Assembly (NCBI GenBank): GCA_031276535.1
Contig: JAISMV010000008.1
Span: 1-49,081 of the forward strand
Origin: Flavobacteriaceae bacterium
GTDB taxonomy: Bacteria; Bacteroidota; Bacteroidia; Flavobacteriales; Weeksellaceae
Length of the DNA stretch: 49,081 nucleotides
Reading direction: 5' to 3'
The notes under the pieces were generated by a model that saw only the letters and a list, made by a program, of their open reading frames with translations, was not told where the DNA came from and searched no databases. Both the position numbers and the translations under genes were made by a program. Positions 1-9,077 of this stretch are shown in pieces; position 1 is the stretch's first letter; each line of letters opens with the position of its first letter.

Positions 1-3000
1 ACCTTTACAAGTAGTTCTATTATAGATTCTTTGGAGTATTTAGGTTTTTCACTCGGATTTATTTTAGCATCTTTAATGTCATTCCATAAACTTATCTTAT
101 TTCTAATACCATGCGCCAAATGATTCAACCCTGCAACAATCACGCCCTGCCTTACACCTTTCCAGAAGTTGCCTCCGGCTATAACACTTGAAATTCCTCC
201 GCTTAATCCTCCGGAAGCAATGGATACGGCTTTAAAATAATTGCTTGCTCCGAATTTATTTGGGCCATAATTCCCATTAGCATCCTGATATGCTCCTGCT
301 CCTGAATAATTTGTCCCTAAGGCGCCTATGCCGCTGGAAACTAACGAAGACATCGCTCCGCTGGCAAAGCCCGCCATAAAGCTACCTCCTTCGATACTGT
401 TCATAAGACCTTCGCTCATGCCATGCATCCCCGCTTGGGCTAAGGCTTTGAGAATGCCGTTGGTTATGCCGCTTACCGCATCGCCTATACCGAAACTTAT
501 GGCACCGCTTACTGCGCCTACCACCACAGCTTTCCCCATACCATACCAAAAGGGAACTCCGTTTATAATATTATTGATCGCATTAGACACTAAGGCTACC
601 GCCGCACCGATTATAATAGCCGTTATGATCCCAAACTCCCCGCTCGGGTCAATATACAGCAGGGGATTATTGGTTACATACCCATAGCGGTTGAAGTTCT
701 GGGTATTAAATGGATCCTGTACAAAGTTGTCCGGTTCCAGGAATCTTCTCAGAGCGGGGTCGTAGATACGCCCGTTCATGTTTATCAGTCCCACGCTCAG
801 CAGATGCTCGTGTCCGGTATAGCCCCGGTCTGTAAGCAGTGAGTAGGTGGAGGTGTGCCCCAGAGTGGTTTTCTTTCCCGCGGCGTCTATCACTTCGGTC
901 AGGTTGCCCCAGGCGTCAAAAAAGCGTTGTTCCGCAATGGCTCCGTCGGCGGCGTTGGTTATTGCCACAATAGACTGCAGGTTGTCCCGGTGCAGGTAGT
1001 ATTTTTTACTTTCCGTCAGGGTAGTGCCCGTAAGCTTTTCTATCTTCAGGTAATGCGCCGAGTAGGCATCGCCGTCTATGTAGGTGCTGATCTTATACTT
1101 GTTTCCTTCTTTTATTACTTCCACCGAACCATCGGAGGTGTAGTACTTCCGTTTGGGCTTGGTCTGGATATTCGTACCGGTATCCCCGTAATACATCGCC
1201 GAGCGATTTCTCAATATACCGTATTCAAAGGCTATGCGGTCTTTGCCCGGCAGGTAGATCTCCGTCGGGGTCTTGAACATAGTGTAGGTTATCTGGTGGA
1301 ATCCCCGGTTTTGTTTCAGCTGGTTCCCCTGGTTGTTAAAGGTCAGCTTGTCCAGTCTGTAGCTGTCCGCGGGGTATTCGTAGGCTCCCACGTTGGAGTT
1401 ATAGGTTATTCTGCCCCGCTTGTCGTAGGTGTATTCGTTGAGCAGCACGTTGTTTACCCTTTCGGTCAGCAGACGGTCGAGCTGGTCGTAGGTAAAGGCT
1501 TCGTTCTTGCCGAAATTATGATTGTTTCGGCTCTTGAGCACGCCTTTTACTTCATCGTAATCGTAGCTGATGTTTACGGCTGTTTTGTTTCCGTTCTTAT
1601 GCGAAATGTTTTGAAGATAGAAAGTACTGCCGTAGGTGTTGTCCAGGGTATAGCCGTTTCCGTATTTCAACCGGGTTATCTGCCCTTGGGAGTTGAGGTT
1701 CTGCAATTCCCATATCGTGCCGCCGGTATCGCTGTCCAGCAGCTTCACCAGCTCTCCGTATCCGTTGTACTGGTTCTTTACCTTGGAGGTGGTGGTGTAG
1801 CTTATTTCCTTTACCGTGGTTTTCAGCGTGGTCTGGTCGGGTCTTCCCTGCGAATCATAGGTGGTCGTGGACTCGGAAGCCAGATAAGGGGTGGTCTCTT
1901 TTTTACCCTTGATGCGGTAATAGTTGTCGTAGAAGGTTTCGTAATTGTAATAGCTGCCGTTGCTATAGCCCGATACCTGCGTAGGGAGGGAAAGGCTGTT
2001 GTAGGTATAGGCTTTGGAAATGGAAATGCCGTTGCCTTCGGAAACTTCCGTTATAAGCTTTCCGTACGTATCGTAGGTATAGGTGGTGACGCCTTTCGGA
2101 GTGGTTTCCTGAGTGAGCCTTCCGAAATTGTCGTAGGCATATTGATAGGTTCCCGCCGAAGGGTCTGTCATTTTGGTCTTGTTTCCCCAGCCGTCCTGTT
2201 CGGTCTTGATCACGATGCCGTCGTAATTGGCTTCTTTTAAAGCTCCGTTGGGGTAGTAGGTGTATTTTATCTTTCCTCCTCCGTCGTTGTGCTCTATCAC
2301 ATGTCCCGAAGCGTCCAGCGTTTTGGATATTTTTTTATGTCCGTCCTGCACGGTCACTTTCAGTCCTTCGTAGCAGGTGGTAATTACTTTTCCGGTAAAG
2401 GCGGTTTGTTTCACCGGGCGGTTCAGCTCGTCGTACTCCGTGGTGTTCCACAACTTATTGCCTCCCTCGAAATAGGGCTCGCTGGTTCGGATCACCTTTC
2501 CGAAGATATCGTATTCCGTGTCGGCATAGACCGTTTTTCCCAGAGAGAGGGTTTGGGTTTGTATCTTGCGGTCGAACTTGTCGAAAACTTCCGTTACCGG
2601 CGCCATTCCCTGGGTTTGGGTGGTGATCCGGTATTTCCCGTCGGACAGGGCGGCTTTGGTAACAGTGGTCTTTATGCCCAGATGATCCTTGCTTTCGGTA
2701 AGGTTGTTCCAGCTGTCGTAGGTATAGGTGGTGGTCAGCCCCAAAGCGGAGGTTTCGGAGATCAGCTGCCCCAAGGTGTTGATGGTTTGGGTTGCTTTCA
2801 GACCTTCGGGAGAGGTTGTTTTTACCACATAGCGGTGCGTGGCGTCGTATTCGTATTGGGTGGTCAGCGGGGAAAGACTGCCCGAGGATACTTTTTCCGT
2901 CAGTATGTTTCCGTAGGCATCGTAGGTATAGTCGGTAACCACGGCGCCGGTGTTGTTTCCGTATTTTTTGGATTGGGTCAGCTGCCCCGAAGCGTTATAT

Positions 3001-6000
3001 ACGGATTCCTGTTTGGTAGTGAAAGTCGCTCCGCTGCGGGAAAGGATCTCTTCTACCTTTTCTATTTTTCCTGAAAAATAGTGTTTCCCTTTGGTAAAGT
3101 CTGCCTTATAGGTGAACCGGGAAGTCTGGGAAGTGGAAAAACCGTCGTCCACGGTGGTCTTTGCTTCTTTTAGATAGAGGGTCGTAGGGTCGTAAGTATA
3201 GGTCTTGGCGGAATTGACCTTCTTCAGATAATCTTTGGAAGTCTCGGAAGCGGTCAAAATAAGGTATTTATGATTTCCCTTATCGTATCGGGTATAGGTC
3301 AGGGCAGATTCCGTAAAGACCGAATTTTCATCCAGACTTCCGTAGGTGGTTTTGATCGGAGAATTGTCCAATTTAGGATCAAACGTGTTGATCTTCCAGA
3401 ATACGGGAGAGCTGAAGTCTTTTTTGTAATAGCCGCCGTCTCTCAGTTCCGATTCATACGGGTCGCTGACAAAGGTTTTCTGAAAACCCAGGTATCCTTT
3501 TCCTTCCAGATGTTGTATGCCGTTCTCGTAACGGTATTCGGAGGTTATTGCCTTGCCGTCGAACAGGGTATTGAGCTTATATGCCAGATACAGATTGCCC
3601 TGATTTTGATGGACATAGTAAGGATAGGAAAGCCCGGACTTAGTTGCGGTATATACCCGGTCCTGAGGGGTATTTTTATTTTTTTCCATAGGACGGTATT
3701 CTATGGTCTGCACCACGCCCGAACCGTTGTCGACCGCTTTCAGATAGGTTTCCGTGAAATGGTCGTTACTAATTTCTATTTCGGTGTTGATGCCCGTTAT
3801 CGGATCGTAAACGGTAACTCCCGATCTATAGGTGTTGAGCTGGTTGTAATCCGTATTCCCCATTAAAAGGGAAATGGGAGAAAACTTAATATCGTCCAGA
3901 AACAATTTGTCACCGGTATTTAATTTTACAAATTTGATGCTTCCGTTTGTTTGGGGAGTGGCTTTCAAAAGACTTACCTCGTTGGCTCCTCTGCCGTTCA
4001 GCAAGTTTTCGAGACTAAAAGAATTCAGATAACTATTTCCCATCCGGAATTTGGCAAATTTTCGGATAAAGATCAGGTCTGTTTTTCCGTCGTTGTCAAA
4101 ATCGGTAGGAATAACAAAGGAGGTACCATATTCGGTATGTTCATATTTTTGTTCATCTCCTTTTCCTGACCAGAACTTTTCCCAATCTGATCTTCTTTTT
4201 GTTGATATGACATCTTTTTGGGAGGGTTTTAAATAGGTGATCTTTTCTTTTGTCAGGTCTAAAGAAGTTCTCGTAAAGCCATTACCCTTGTTGGTATGCA
4301 GATACCAGGTCTGCGATTCCTGAGCCATTCGTGCCCAAATTTCTCCGGCTCCCCGATCCAGATTATAGACATTATGAGGGGTAATAAAATCGGTTAATCC
4401 GTCGCCGTTGAAATCTCCGTAAAAAGCGGGTCTGTCATAATAACTGTTTATATCTGTCGCATATGCTTTTTTCAGAGTTTTATCCACCGTATTAACTTTC
4501 AGCACTTCCATAACCGGATACTTAGCCCGCTCGTATGAAAACTGGTCGTTAGTGGTAAAGATCAGCTCCGGTATGCCATCTCCGTCAAATTCTATCGGAG
4601 TGCCGAGATGGTCGGACTCGGAGGTGAAGACCACCGGGTTGATCTCTCCTTCCGTACTGAGTTTTCCCAGCTCGATAAAGTAGAAAGTGCTCGGTCTTTC
4701 AAAACACGGATTGGTAAGTTCATCCCAAATGGTATGGGGTTCAACATCAATGTTCTTAACAACAGTATACCTGCTTCCTCCGTCTTTTTTTAAACATGCT
4801 TCCGGTGTATTCCTGATAAGCATATCCGTAAGCCCGTCGTTATTGAGATCGGTTACCACGACATTATGTGCGCCTATATCTTTGGATTTGTTATTTCCGA
4901 TGCATTCTATTTCTCCTGTTGTTTTATTGTACAGAGTACAATTCCTTAGATCACTTCCAAAATAATTTCCCAAAGCTTTAAAAGAAAAATTCTTTACCTG
5001 TCCGGTTACCAGATCCTTTATAGAAATGGTTGCCTTTATTTTTGGGATATAATAAGCGTTATTATACCTGTCGTATTCTCCGGAATAAGCTGTATTTAAA
5101 GCTATCAGCTGATCGTTTTCCGTAACCGTATTATTGATAAGGGTCTTTCCTGCAAAGAGTTGGGTGTCGCCGTCGGATACGAGGTTTATATAGGTTTTTT
5201 TCTCCGAATCCAGAATTTTATACCCGCTTGCGGTTTTTTCAACAAATATGGGATAGGTTTTTCCCTTTCCGTAAAAATCTCCTGTGGCTATGCTTCCTAA
5301 AGATCTTACATTATCTGACAATCCTTTATTCGGAGATGTTCTTTTTTTTATTTCCGTCGTTTGGGTAGTGTTATACGTAAATTTCAGGGGTTTCAGTTTT
5401 TCCCCCTTCCCGTTTTCCACTTCTACCGTTCCTAGTTGTTCCTGTTCATTGCTTAGCAGCTCATGATACAGAGTATATTTCCGGTAGATTCCGTCGTAAG
5501 TGGAAGAAACTTTTATTTGGGACAGAATGTTTGCGTTGGTAAATGATTCTCCGTTTTTATAAAATCCTACAGGATATTTTCGTTTTTTGAAAATAAATTC
5601 TATTTTATACGTATCTGCACTTACGGTCTTTCCCCCGTAAGAAATGCTTTTTATATACGTGATGCCGGATTCCTTGGTATATTCATAATGTATTTCATAT
5701 TCCAATGCATCAATAAAAGTACAGATATAATGTTGCCCATACGCAAGCTCTTTGTATTTTCCTATTTTTCCATCGGGATATTGTACAATAAAGGAATAAC
5801 CGCTTTCCGTTCCTTTGGAAATTTTCAGTTTGGAGAAAACCTGAGTTTCGTACGTGGTTTCGTTAATTTTGATCAGTCTTTGTCCGTCCAGATAAAAAGG
5901 ATCGGAACCGTTGAGCTGTGCTCCCCGGGTAATGCCGTCTATTTCCTTGGAGGTTCCTCCCTGGGTTATCAAGGACAGACCCACGATATTCCACCCCCAA

Positions 6001-6299
6001 CCGGCCTGCCCGTTTCCCGACTGGCTGTTGTAGGAAAGGGCTGCATTGGGCTGGAAACCGTTAAGCCCTTTAAATACTTCTATCGGTATGGTATAGGTCA
6101 AGGCTCCCATACTGTTTACCTCCATCTCCGCTGAGATGGTAGGAACTACCCCGGAAGAGGAAGTGCTGCCGCTGGGTTTATTAGAGGTAGATCCCGGATT
6201 GGAGGTGTAATAGGAGAGGGGAATGATCTCTTCCGTTATCTGCTGGGCAAATAAGCAGCTGTAGGAAATATAGAATACAAAAAGAAAAAGCTTTTTCAT
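1..6299 (-). CDS. Giant SpvB / FG-GAP / RHS-repeat protein, 3' end beyond window
   Basis: At least 2099 codons are open on the minus strand and continue past base 1. The start is the ATG at 6299, followed by a signal peptide of about 18 residues ending LFAQQ. Residues of about 50-115 match the SpvB/TcaC N-terminal domain (GALTYTIPIEVFKG, then GQAGWGWNIVG). FG-GAP/VCBS-type repeats (DFNGDGLTDFI, DFDNDGKTDLI) lie near 480-760. Many YD/RHS repeats (YTYDAYGN, YDQLDRLL) follow from about 1000 to 1800. The RHS core signature is near 1840-1885 (NGRIYDPALRRFLEPDNF, then DPSGEFG). After it comes a Gly/Ala-rich hydrophobic pretoxin-like stretch. In this family the variable C-terminus is often a toxin; here it lies outside the window, so its activity is unknown. 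It is the last gene of an operon, 13 bp after the lamin-tail gene. Its middle has clearly higher G+C (57% over 2701-2760) than neighbouring genes. Confidence 0.93.
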   Translation of the reverse strand, partial: MKKLFLFVFYISYSCLFAQQITEEIIPLSYYTSNPGSTSNKPSGSTSSSGVVPTISAEMEVNSMGALTYTIPIEVFKGLNGFQPNAALSYNSQSGNGQAGWGWNIVGLSLITQGGTSKEIDGITRGAQLNGSDPFYLDGQRLIKINETTYETQVFSKLKISKGTESGYSFIVQYPDGKIGKYKELAYGQHYICTFIDALEYEIHYEYTKESGITYIKSISYGGKTVSADTYKIEFIFKKRKYPVGFYKNGESFTNANILSQIKVSSTYDGIYRKYTLYHELLSNEQEQLGTVEVENGKGEKLKPLKFTYNTTQTTEIKKRTSPNKGLSDNVRSLGSIATGDFYGKGKTYPIFVEKTASGYKILDSEKKTYINLVSDGDTQLFAGKTLINNTVTENDQLIALNTAYSGEYDRYNNAYYIPKIKATISIKDLVTGQVKNFSFKALGNYFGSDLRNCTLYNKTTGEIECIGNNKSKDIGAHNVVVTDLNNDGLTDMLIRNTPEACLKKDGGSRYTVVKNIDVEPHTIWDELTNPCFERPSTFYFIELGKLSTEGEINPVVFTSESDHLGTPIEFDGDGIPELIFTTNDQFSYERAKYPVMEVLKVNTVDKTLKKAYATDINSYYDRPAFYGDFNGDGLTDFITPHNVYNLDRGAGEIWARMAQESQTWYLHTNKGNGFTRTSLDLTKEKITYLKPSQKDVISTKRRSDWEKFWSGKGDEQKYEHTEYGTSFVIPTDFDNDGKTDLIFIRKFAKFRMGNSYLNSFSLENLLNGRGANEVSLLKATPQTNGSIKFVKLNTGDKLFLDDIKFSPISLLMGNTDYNQLNTYRSGVTVYDPITGINTEIEISNDHFTETYLKAVDNGSGVVQTIEYRPMEKNKNTPQDRVYTATKSGLSYPYYVHQNQGNLYLAYKLNTLFDGKAITSEYRYENGIQHLEGKGYLGFQKTFVSDPYESELRDGGYYKKDFSSPVFWKINTFDPKLDNSPIKTTYGSLDENSVFTESALTYTRYDKGNHKYLILTASETSKDYLKKVNSAKTYTYDPTTLYLKEAKTTVDDGFSTSQTSRFTYKADFTKGKHYFSGKIEKVEEILSRSGATFTTKQESVYNASGQLTQSKKYGNNTGAVVTDYTYDAYGNILTEKVSSGSLSPLTTQYEYDATHRYVVKTTSPEGLKATQTINTLGQLISETSALGLTTTYTYDSWNNLTESKDHLGIKTTVTKAALSDGKYRITTQTQGMAPVTEVFDKFDRKIQTQTLSLGKTVYADTEYDIFGKVIRTSEPYFEGGNKLWNTTEYDELNRPVKQTAFTGKVITTCYEGLKVTVQDGHKKISKTLDASGHVIEHNDGGGKIKYTYYPNGALKEANYDGIVIKTEQDGWGNKTKMTDPSAGTYQYAYDNFGRLTQETTPKGVTTYTYDTYGKLITEVSEGNGISISKAYTYNSLSLPTQVSGYSNGSYYNYETFYDNYYRIKGKKETTPYLASESTTTYDSQGRPDQTTLKTTVKEISYTTTSKVKNQYNGYGELVKLLDSDTGGTIWELQNLNSQGQITRLKYGNGYTLDNTYGSTFYLQNISHKNGNKTAVNISYDYDEVKGVLKSRNNHNFGKNEAFTYDQLDRLLTERVNNVLLNEYTYDKRGRITYNSNVGAYEYPADSYRLDKLTFNNQGNQLKQNRGFHQITYTMFKTPTEIYLPGKDRIAFEYGILRNRSAMYYGDTGTNIQTKPKRKYYTSDGSVEVIKEGNKYKISTYIDGDAYSAHYLKIEKLTGTTLTESKKYYLHRDNLQSIVAITNAADGAIAEQRFFDAWGNLTEVIDAAGKKTTLGHTSTYSLLTDRGYTGHEHLLSVGLINMNGRIYDPALRRFLEPDNFVQDPFNTQNFNRYGYVTNNPLLYIDPSGEFGIITAIIIGAAVALVSNAINNIINGVPFWYGMGKAVVVGAVSGAISFGIGDAVSGITNGILKALAQAGMHGMSEGLMNSIEGGSFMAGFASGAMSSLVSSGIGALGTNYSGAGAYQDANGNYGPNKFGASNYFKAVSIASGGLSGGISSVIAGGNFWKGVRQGVIVAGLNHLAHGIRNKISLWNDIKDAKINPSEKPKYSKESIIELLVK

Positions 6300-6312
6300 A
6301 AGATGGAAAAGA

Positions 6313-7515
6313 TTATATTTTTACAATACTTTTGGAAAGGGTTTGTCCGCTGTTTAGGGTAATGATCAAAACATAGATCCCTTTGGGCTGTAAGGTCAGG
6401 TCTGCCGTAAACGTGTAACCGGACGCGTTCTTGGGAACGGACACAGTATAGGCTCCGTTTAAGGCGACTATTTTCATCTGTGAGATCAGGTTGTTTACTT
6501 CGTTGTCCCAGGTAAGGGTGACAAGGGAAGAAACCGGGTTAGGATAGATCTTTATCCGGTTTTTGATCTGTTCGGGGTCGTTCTGCAGGTTCGCTGCGGA
6601 GGAAGTTGTGCTTGTGGTAGTAGAAGAGCAATTCTCTTTTACGTCCATATTTCCCGCCGCATCGTGTTTAAAGCACTGCTTGGTCGTGGTCAGCACATAG
6701 GAAGAATTGGATTGTTCTGTTATTGGAACCGGATAATTACAGGTGTTTTTTAGAATCCGGTCTACATACTGCGACCAGGTAAGACGGGCGTAATTGTTCC
6801 GACGAAAATTCTTTACCAACGGAACATCCTGATAGTTTACCATAGCAGGTTTGTACAAGGCGGTCAATGGATTGGTTTTGTTATTCTCGTTGTAGGAATT
6901 TTCTCCTGATCTTTGCAGAGAGTTTATATTGTAATTGGCAGTGCTTCCGTCTCCAATGCTCGATTTCTTATCATAGTTGGACGGTAGTAGTCCTGTGTTT
7001 TCCCATTGTACTTTATCTACGTCTATCAATACCGTACTGAGAGGTGGTTTATCTTTAGGTAAAACGTCTTTAAGTAAACCATTTCCGGAAGTAAAAAGTT
7101 TCACCTTTTCTCCAAGATTATTGAGCACTAGCCTGAACTGATAGAGAATTTTCGTTTCCTGCCCTTTAGTATTGGGGAAAAATTTGGGAAAATAAAGGTA
7201 CTGGCTGTCGAATGGTTTATATGCCACCAGTAAAAAATCCCCGGATTTAATTACAGCGTCTGCGGGAAAATAATAGACTCCCGCATTATCTCTTAAATAC
7301 CAGCCGTTTAGCGGAATATCTTCCGTGGTATAGTTATACAATTCAATAAATTCTCCTAAATGATGCTCGGAATATTTATTGGAAGTATTGGAGGAAGGAA
7401 TTCTTTTCTTACTTTCAGAATAAGGGGTATTGTAGTAAACTTCCGTAATGGCTATCTGGGCTGTAGTTATCGTAGAAAAAACGGATAACATCAGTAGTGA
7501 TACAAGTCTTTTCAT
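6313..7515 (-). CDS. Lamin-tail-domain protein with T9SS type A sorting signal
   Basis: A secreted protein of 400 residues. I take the ATG at 7515, which opens a clean signal peptide (MKRLVSLLMLSVFSTITTAQ), rather than the TTG two codons upstream. Residues of about 21-150 resemble a lamin-tail domain: IAITEVYYN, GEFIELYNYT, PLNGWYLRD and a later SGDFLLVAY. This beta-sandwich fold is common in surface proteins and nucleases of Bacteroidota. The last 80 or so residues form a T9SS type A C-terminal domain (KIYPNPVSSLVTLTW, ending SKSIVKI), so the protein should cross the outer membrane through the PorSS machinery. The middle is unassigned. It sits between the TPR gene (24 bp upstream) and the RHS gene (13 bp downstream), all in one direction. 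It may help expose or anchor the RHS protein, but this is inference from position only. Confidence 0.88.
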   Translation of the reverse strand: MKRLVSLLMLSVFSTITTAQIAITEVYYNTPYSESKKRIPSSNTSNKYSEHHLGEFIELYNYTTEDIPLNGWYLRDNAGVYYFPADAVIKSGDFLLVAYKPFDSQYLYFPKFFPNTKGQETKILYQFRLVLNNLGEKVKLFTSGNGLLKDVLPKDKPPLSTVLIDVDKVQWENTGLLPSNYDKKSSIGDGSTANYNINSLQRSGENSYNENNKTNPLTALYKPAMVNYQDVPLVKNFRRNNYARLTWSQYVDRILKNTCNYPVPITEQSNSSYVLTTTKQCFKHDAAGNMDVKENCSSTTTSTTSSAANLQNDPEQIKNRIKIYPNPVSSLVTLTWDNEVNNLISQMKIVALNGAYTVSVPKNASGYTFTADLTLQPKGIYVLIITLNSGQTLSKSIVKI

Positions 7516-7539
7516 AAGCAAAACGGTTTTGTTGTTCTA

Positions 7540-8946
7540 TTATATGGAATTACTGATCTTAATTCTTAGTTTTAACAGTTGTTCTTTATGTATGGGTTTG
7601 GTATCATCCCTGTTCATATTTACCATTTTTACCTTTTCATAAATGGAATAGGGTTCCGTTTCCGAAGAATCATTGTTCAAGGCTATGTCAATAACCTTTA
7701 TTGCGTTCTCTTTTTCCTTCAATGAGGTGTAATACAATACGCATAAGGAATTGAACCGGTCTATGGTATGGGTGGAGGAGATCCCGACAAGCGTATCTCC
7801 TAAAGCCATGAGATTCGTATAGGTTTCGGAAGATCCGGAATAAATATTGTGAATTACTTTTCTTGTTTCCAGTTCAAAAATTTCCTGAGGTTTTTTTATT
7901 TTGGAAGCGGCTTCATTTAAAAGTTTTTCCGCCTCCGCCAAATTAGGGGTCTGCAATTTCTTATGTTTGGCTATAAGCACATCAAAAAGAGCGATCCCCG
8001 ACCAGAACGTATTTTGTTTTTGATGGTTATCTCTTAAGATCGCTTCTGCTTCTTCTGGTCGGTTGAATTGTTTGCACAGCCTTTTTACCATATGCAGGGA
8101 ATTTCCTGAACCCTGAGTGAAATTATACAGCTCTTTGGATCTTTTTATTGCCTGCGGAACATTTTTATTTTTCTTTAACGTCTTGATGGAAGTTACATAT
8201 AATTTGGAAATTTGTTTGGTCCTTTTTGTATTTATGTCCTTATGAGTAAGCTTTCGTAAGGATCTTCGGCGGTCGGTCTCCTTTTCGGTAAGCCGGATAA
8301 GATTGCGTTCTATCCGGGCGCCTTCTCTACTTAGGAATTTCTTTCTAAATTCTTCTTTATTTTGTTTTTTGAGCTGTTTAAACTCTCTGTTTTTTCTTAT
8401 GTTTGAAGAAGCCACGCCTAAAGATCTTCTCTGCTGCAATTTTTTGTATTGGGCAGAGAGAGGCACATTTTTATGGGTTAAGTTATCGGCTTTACCTAGA
8501 TAACTTATGGCTTTTTGCAGCAGATCGGAGGGATTTCCCAACTGACGGGCTAATTTTTTATTCCCCTGAGCTATGGCTGCATACTGGGTTGCCATGCGTT
8601 CATAAAAAACAGTATTTTTGGGATTATTATTCAATCCTGAGGCGTATAGATCCAATACTTTTTTCAGGTCGTTGTTATTTTTCTGGAGAATAATTTTTTT
8701 CAGACCGTCGTATGCTCGTATTTCATCCGGCTTTTGCGCGATAATTTCTTTATAGATCCGTTCGGATGCTTTTAAATTATTTTTTTTCCTATAGTCTGCG
8801 GCTTCTTTTAATTTTTTAGGTACATCAATACTGTTTTTTGGAAGAATTTTAAACAGTAAACTTTCAGCGGAAAGCGAAAAAAAAAACGATAATCCGGCTG
8901 AAGATAATAAAAGCGTAGAAATGAATCTCCTTCTCGTTGTATCCAT
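7540..8946 (-). CDS. Exported TPR-like protein with twin-arginine-type N-terminus
   Basis: A protein of 468 residues starting at the ATG at 8946. The N-terminus has a TRRRFI motif at residues 4-9 followed by a hydrophobic run (STLLLSSAGLSFFFSLSA). That fits a Tat signal peptide or a single membrane anchor. The body is helical and rich in Lys, Glu and Asn. Repeats resembling tetratricopeptides occur near residues 45-110 (ASERIYKEIIAQKPDEIRAYDGL, split here as ASERIYKEII and KPDEIRAYDG) and again in the last third (ENAIKVIDIALNNDSSE). A highly basic stretch lies in the middle (residues about 170-250). No catalytic motif was recognised. It is the first gene of the operon that continues with the lamin-tail and RHS genes, so it may be a scaffold or chaperone-like partner. 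The TPR assignment is moderate; the export signal could be Sec instead of Tat. Confidence 0.75.
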   Translation of the reverse strand: MDTTRRRFISTLLLSSAGLSFFFSLSAESLLFKILPKNSIDVPKKLKEAADYRKKNNLKASERIYKEIIAQKPDEIRAYDGLKKIILQKNNNDLKKVLDLYASGLNNNPKNTVFYERMATQYAAIAQGNKKLARQLGNPSDLLQKAISYLGKADNLTHKNVPLSAQYKKLQQRRSLGVASSNIRKNREFKQLKKQNKEEFRKKFLSREGARIERNLIRLTEKETDRRRSLRKLTHKDINTKRTKQISKLYVTSIKTLKKNKNVPQAIKRSKELYNFTQGSGNSLHMVKRLCKQFNRPEEAEAILRDNHQKQNTFWSGIALFDVLIAKHKKLQTPNLAEAEKLLNEAASKIKKPQEIFELETRKVIHNIYSGSSETYTNLMALGDTLVGISSTHTIDRFNSLCVLYYTSLKEKENAIKVIDIALNNDSSETEPYSIYEKVKMVNMNRDDTKPIHKEQLLKLRIKISNSI

Positions 8947-8966
8947 AACAAACTCTTTTTAATTAA

Positions 8967-9063
8967 TAAAAAAAAATAAAGAGGAATGCAGGATTAAAAA
9001 GGACGCTGCTGAGTCTACACATTGTAATGTTATCGACAGTTTTTTTTGAAATTCCTCTTTATT
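8967..9063 (-). ncRNA. Candidate structured RNA (6S-like hairpin or leader attenuator)
   Basis: On the minus strand a transcript starting near 9063 would begin with a 13-nt arm (9063-9051) perfectly complementary to 8987-8975. That second arm is followed at once by a run of nine T (8974-8966 region). Between the arms there is an A-rich 5' loop, a central imperfect hairpin (9039-9015, GTC/GAC closing pairs and an ACATT/AATGT stem) and a small GCAG/CTGC hairpin on the 3' side. Paired ends, a large internal bubble and a terminal T-tract are the architecture of 6S RNA. The size also suits a small RNA. The alternative is an attenuator for the downstream TPR-RHS operon, whose ATG is only about 20 nt further on. 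The secondary structure was drawn by eye. Confidence 0.45.
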
Positions 9064-9069
9064 CAAAAG

Positions 9070-9077
9070 CAAATATA
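9070..9077 (-). promoter_or_regulatory. Bacteroidota -7 element (TATATTTG) for the RNA / RHS operon
   Basis: TATATTTG reads 9077 to 9070 on the minus strand and fits TAnnTTTG. It predicts a transcription start around 9063, exactly at the first base of the 13-nt inverted-repeat arm. No clear TTG -33 box is seen at the usual 17-23 bp spacing. Confidence 0.5.

Noticed and set aside
855-3866. Long plus-strand open frames (855-2240, 2289-3074, 3270-3866)
   Set aside because: They are antisense to the RHS gene, whose minus-strand frame is continuous and full of recognisable repeats. The plus-strand products are low-complexity Val/Gly/Phe-rich and match nothing.
6297-6313. RHS and lamin-tail genes as one frame-shifted gene
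   Set aside because: The RHS gene has its own signal peptide and the lamin-tail gene ends in a complete T9SS sorting domain, so both are whole genes.
8975-9063. 13-bp inverted repeat read as a MITE
   Set aside because: No target duplication at its outer edges, no second copy in the window, and one arm runs into a T-tract with a promoter box at the other side, which fits an RNA better.
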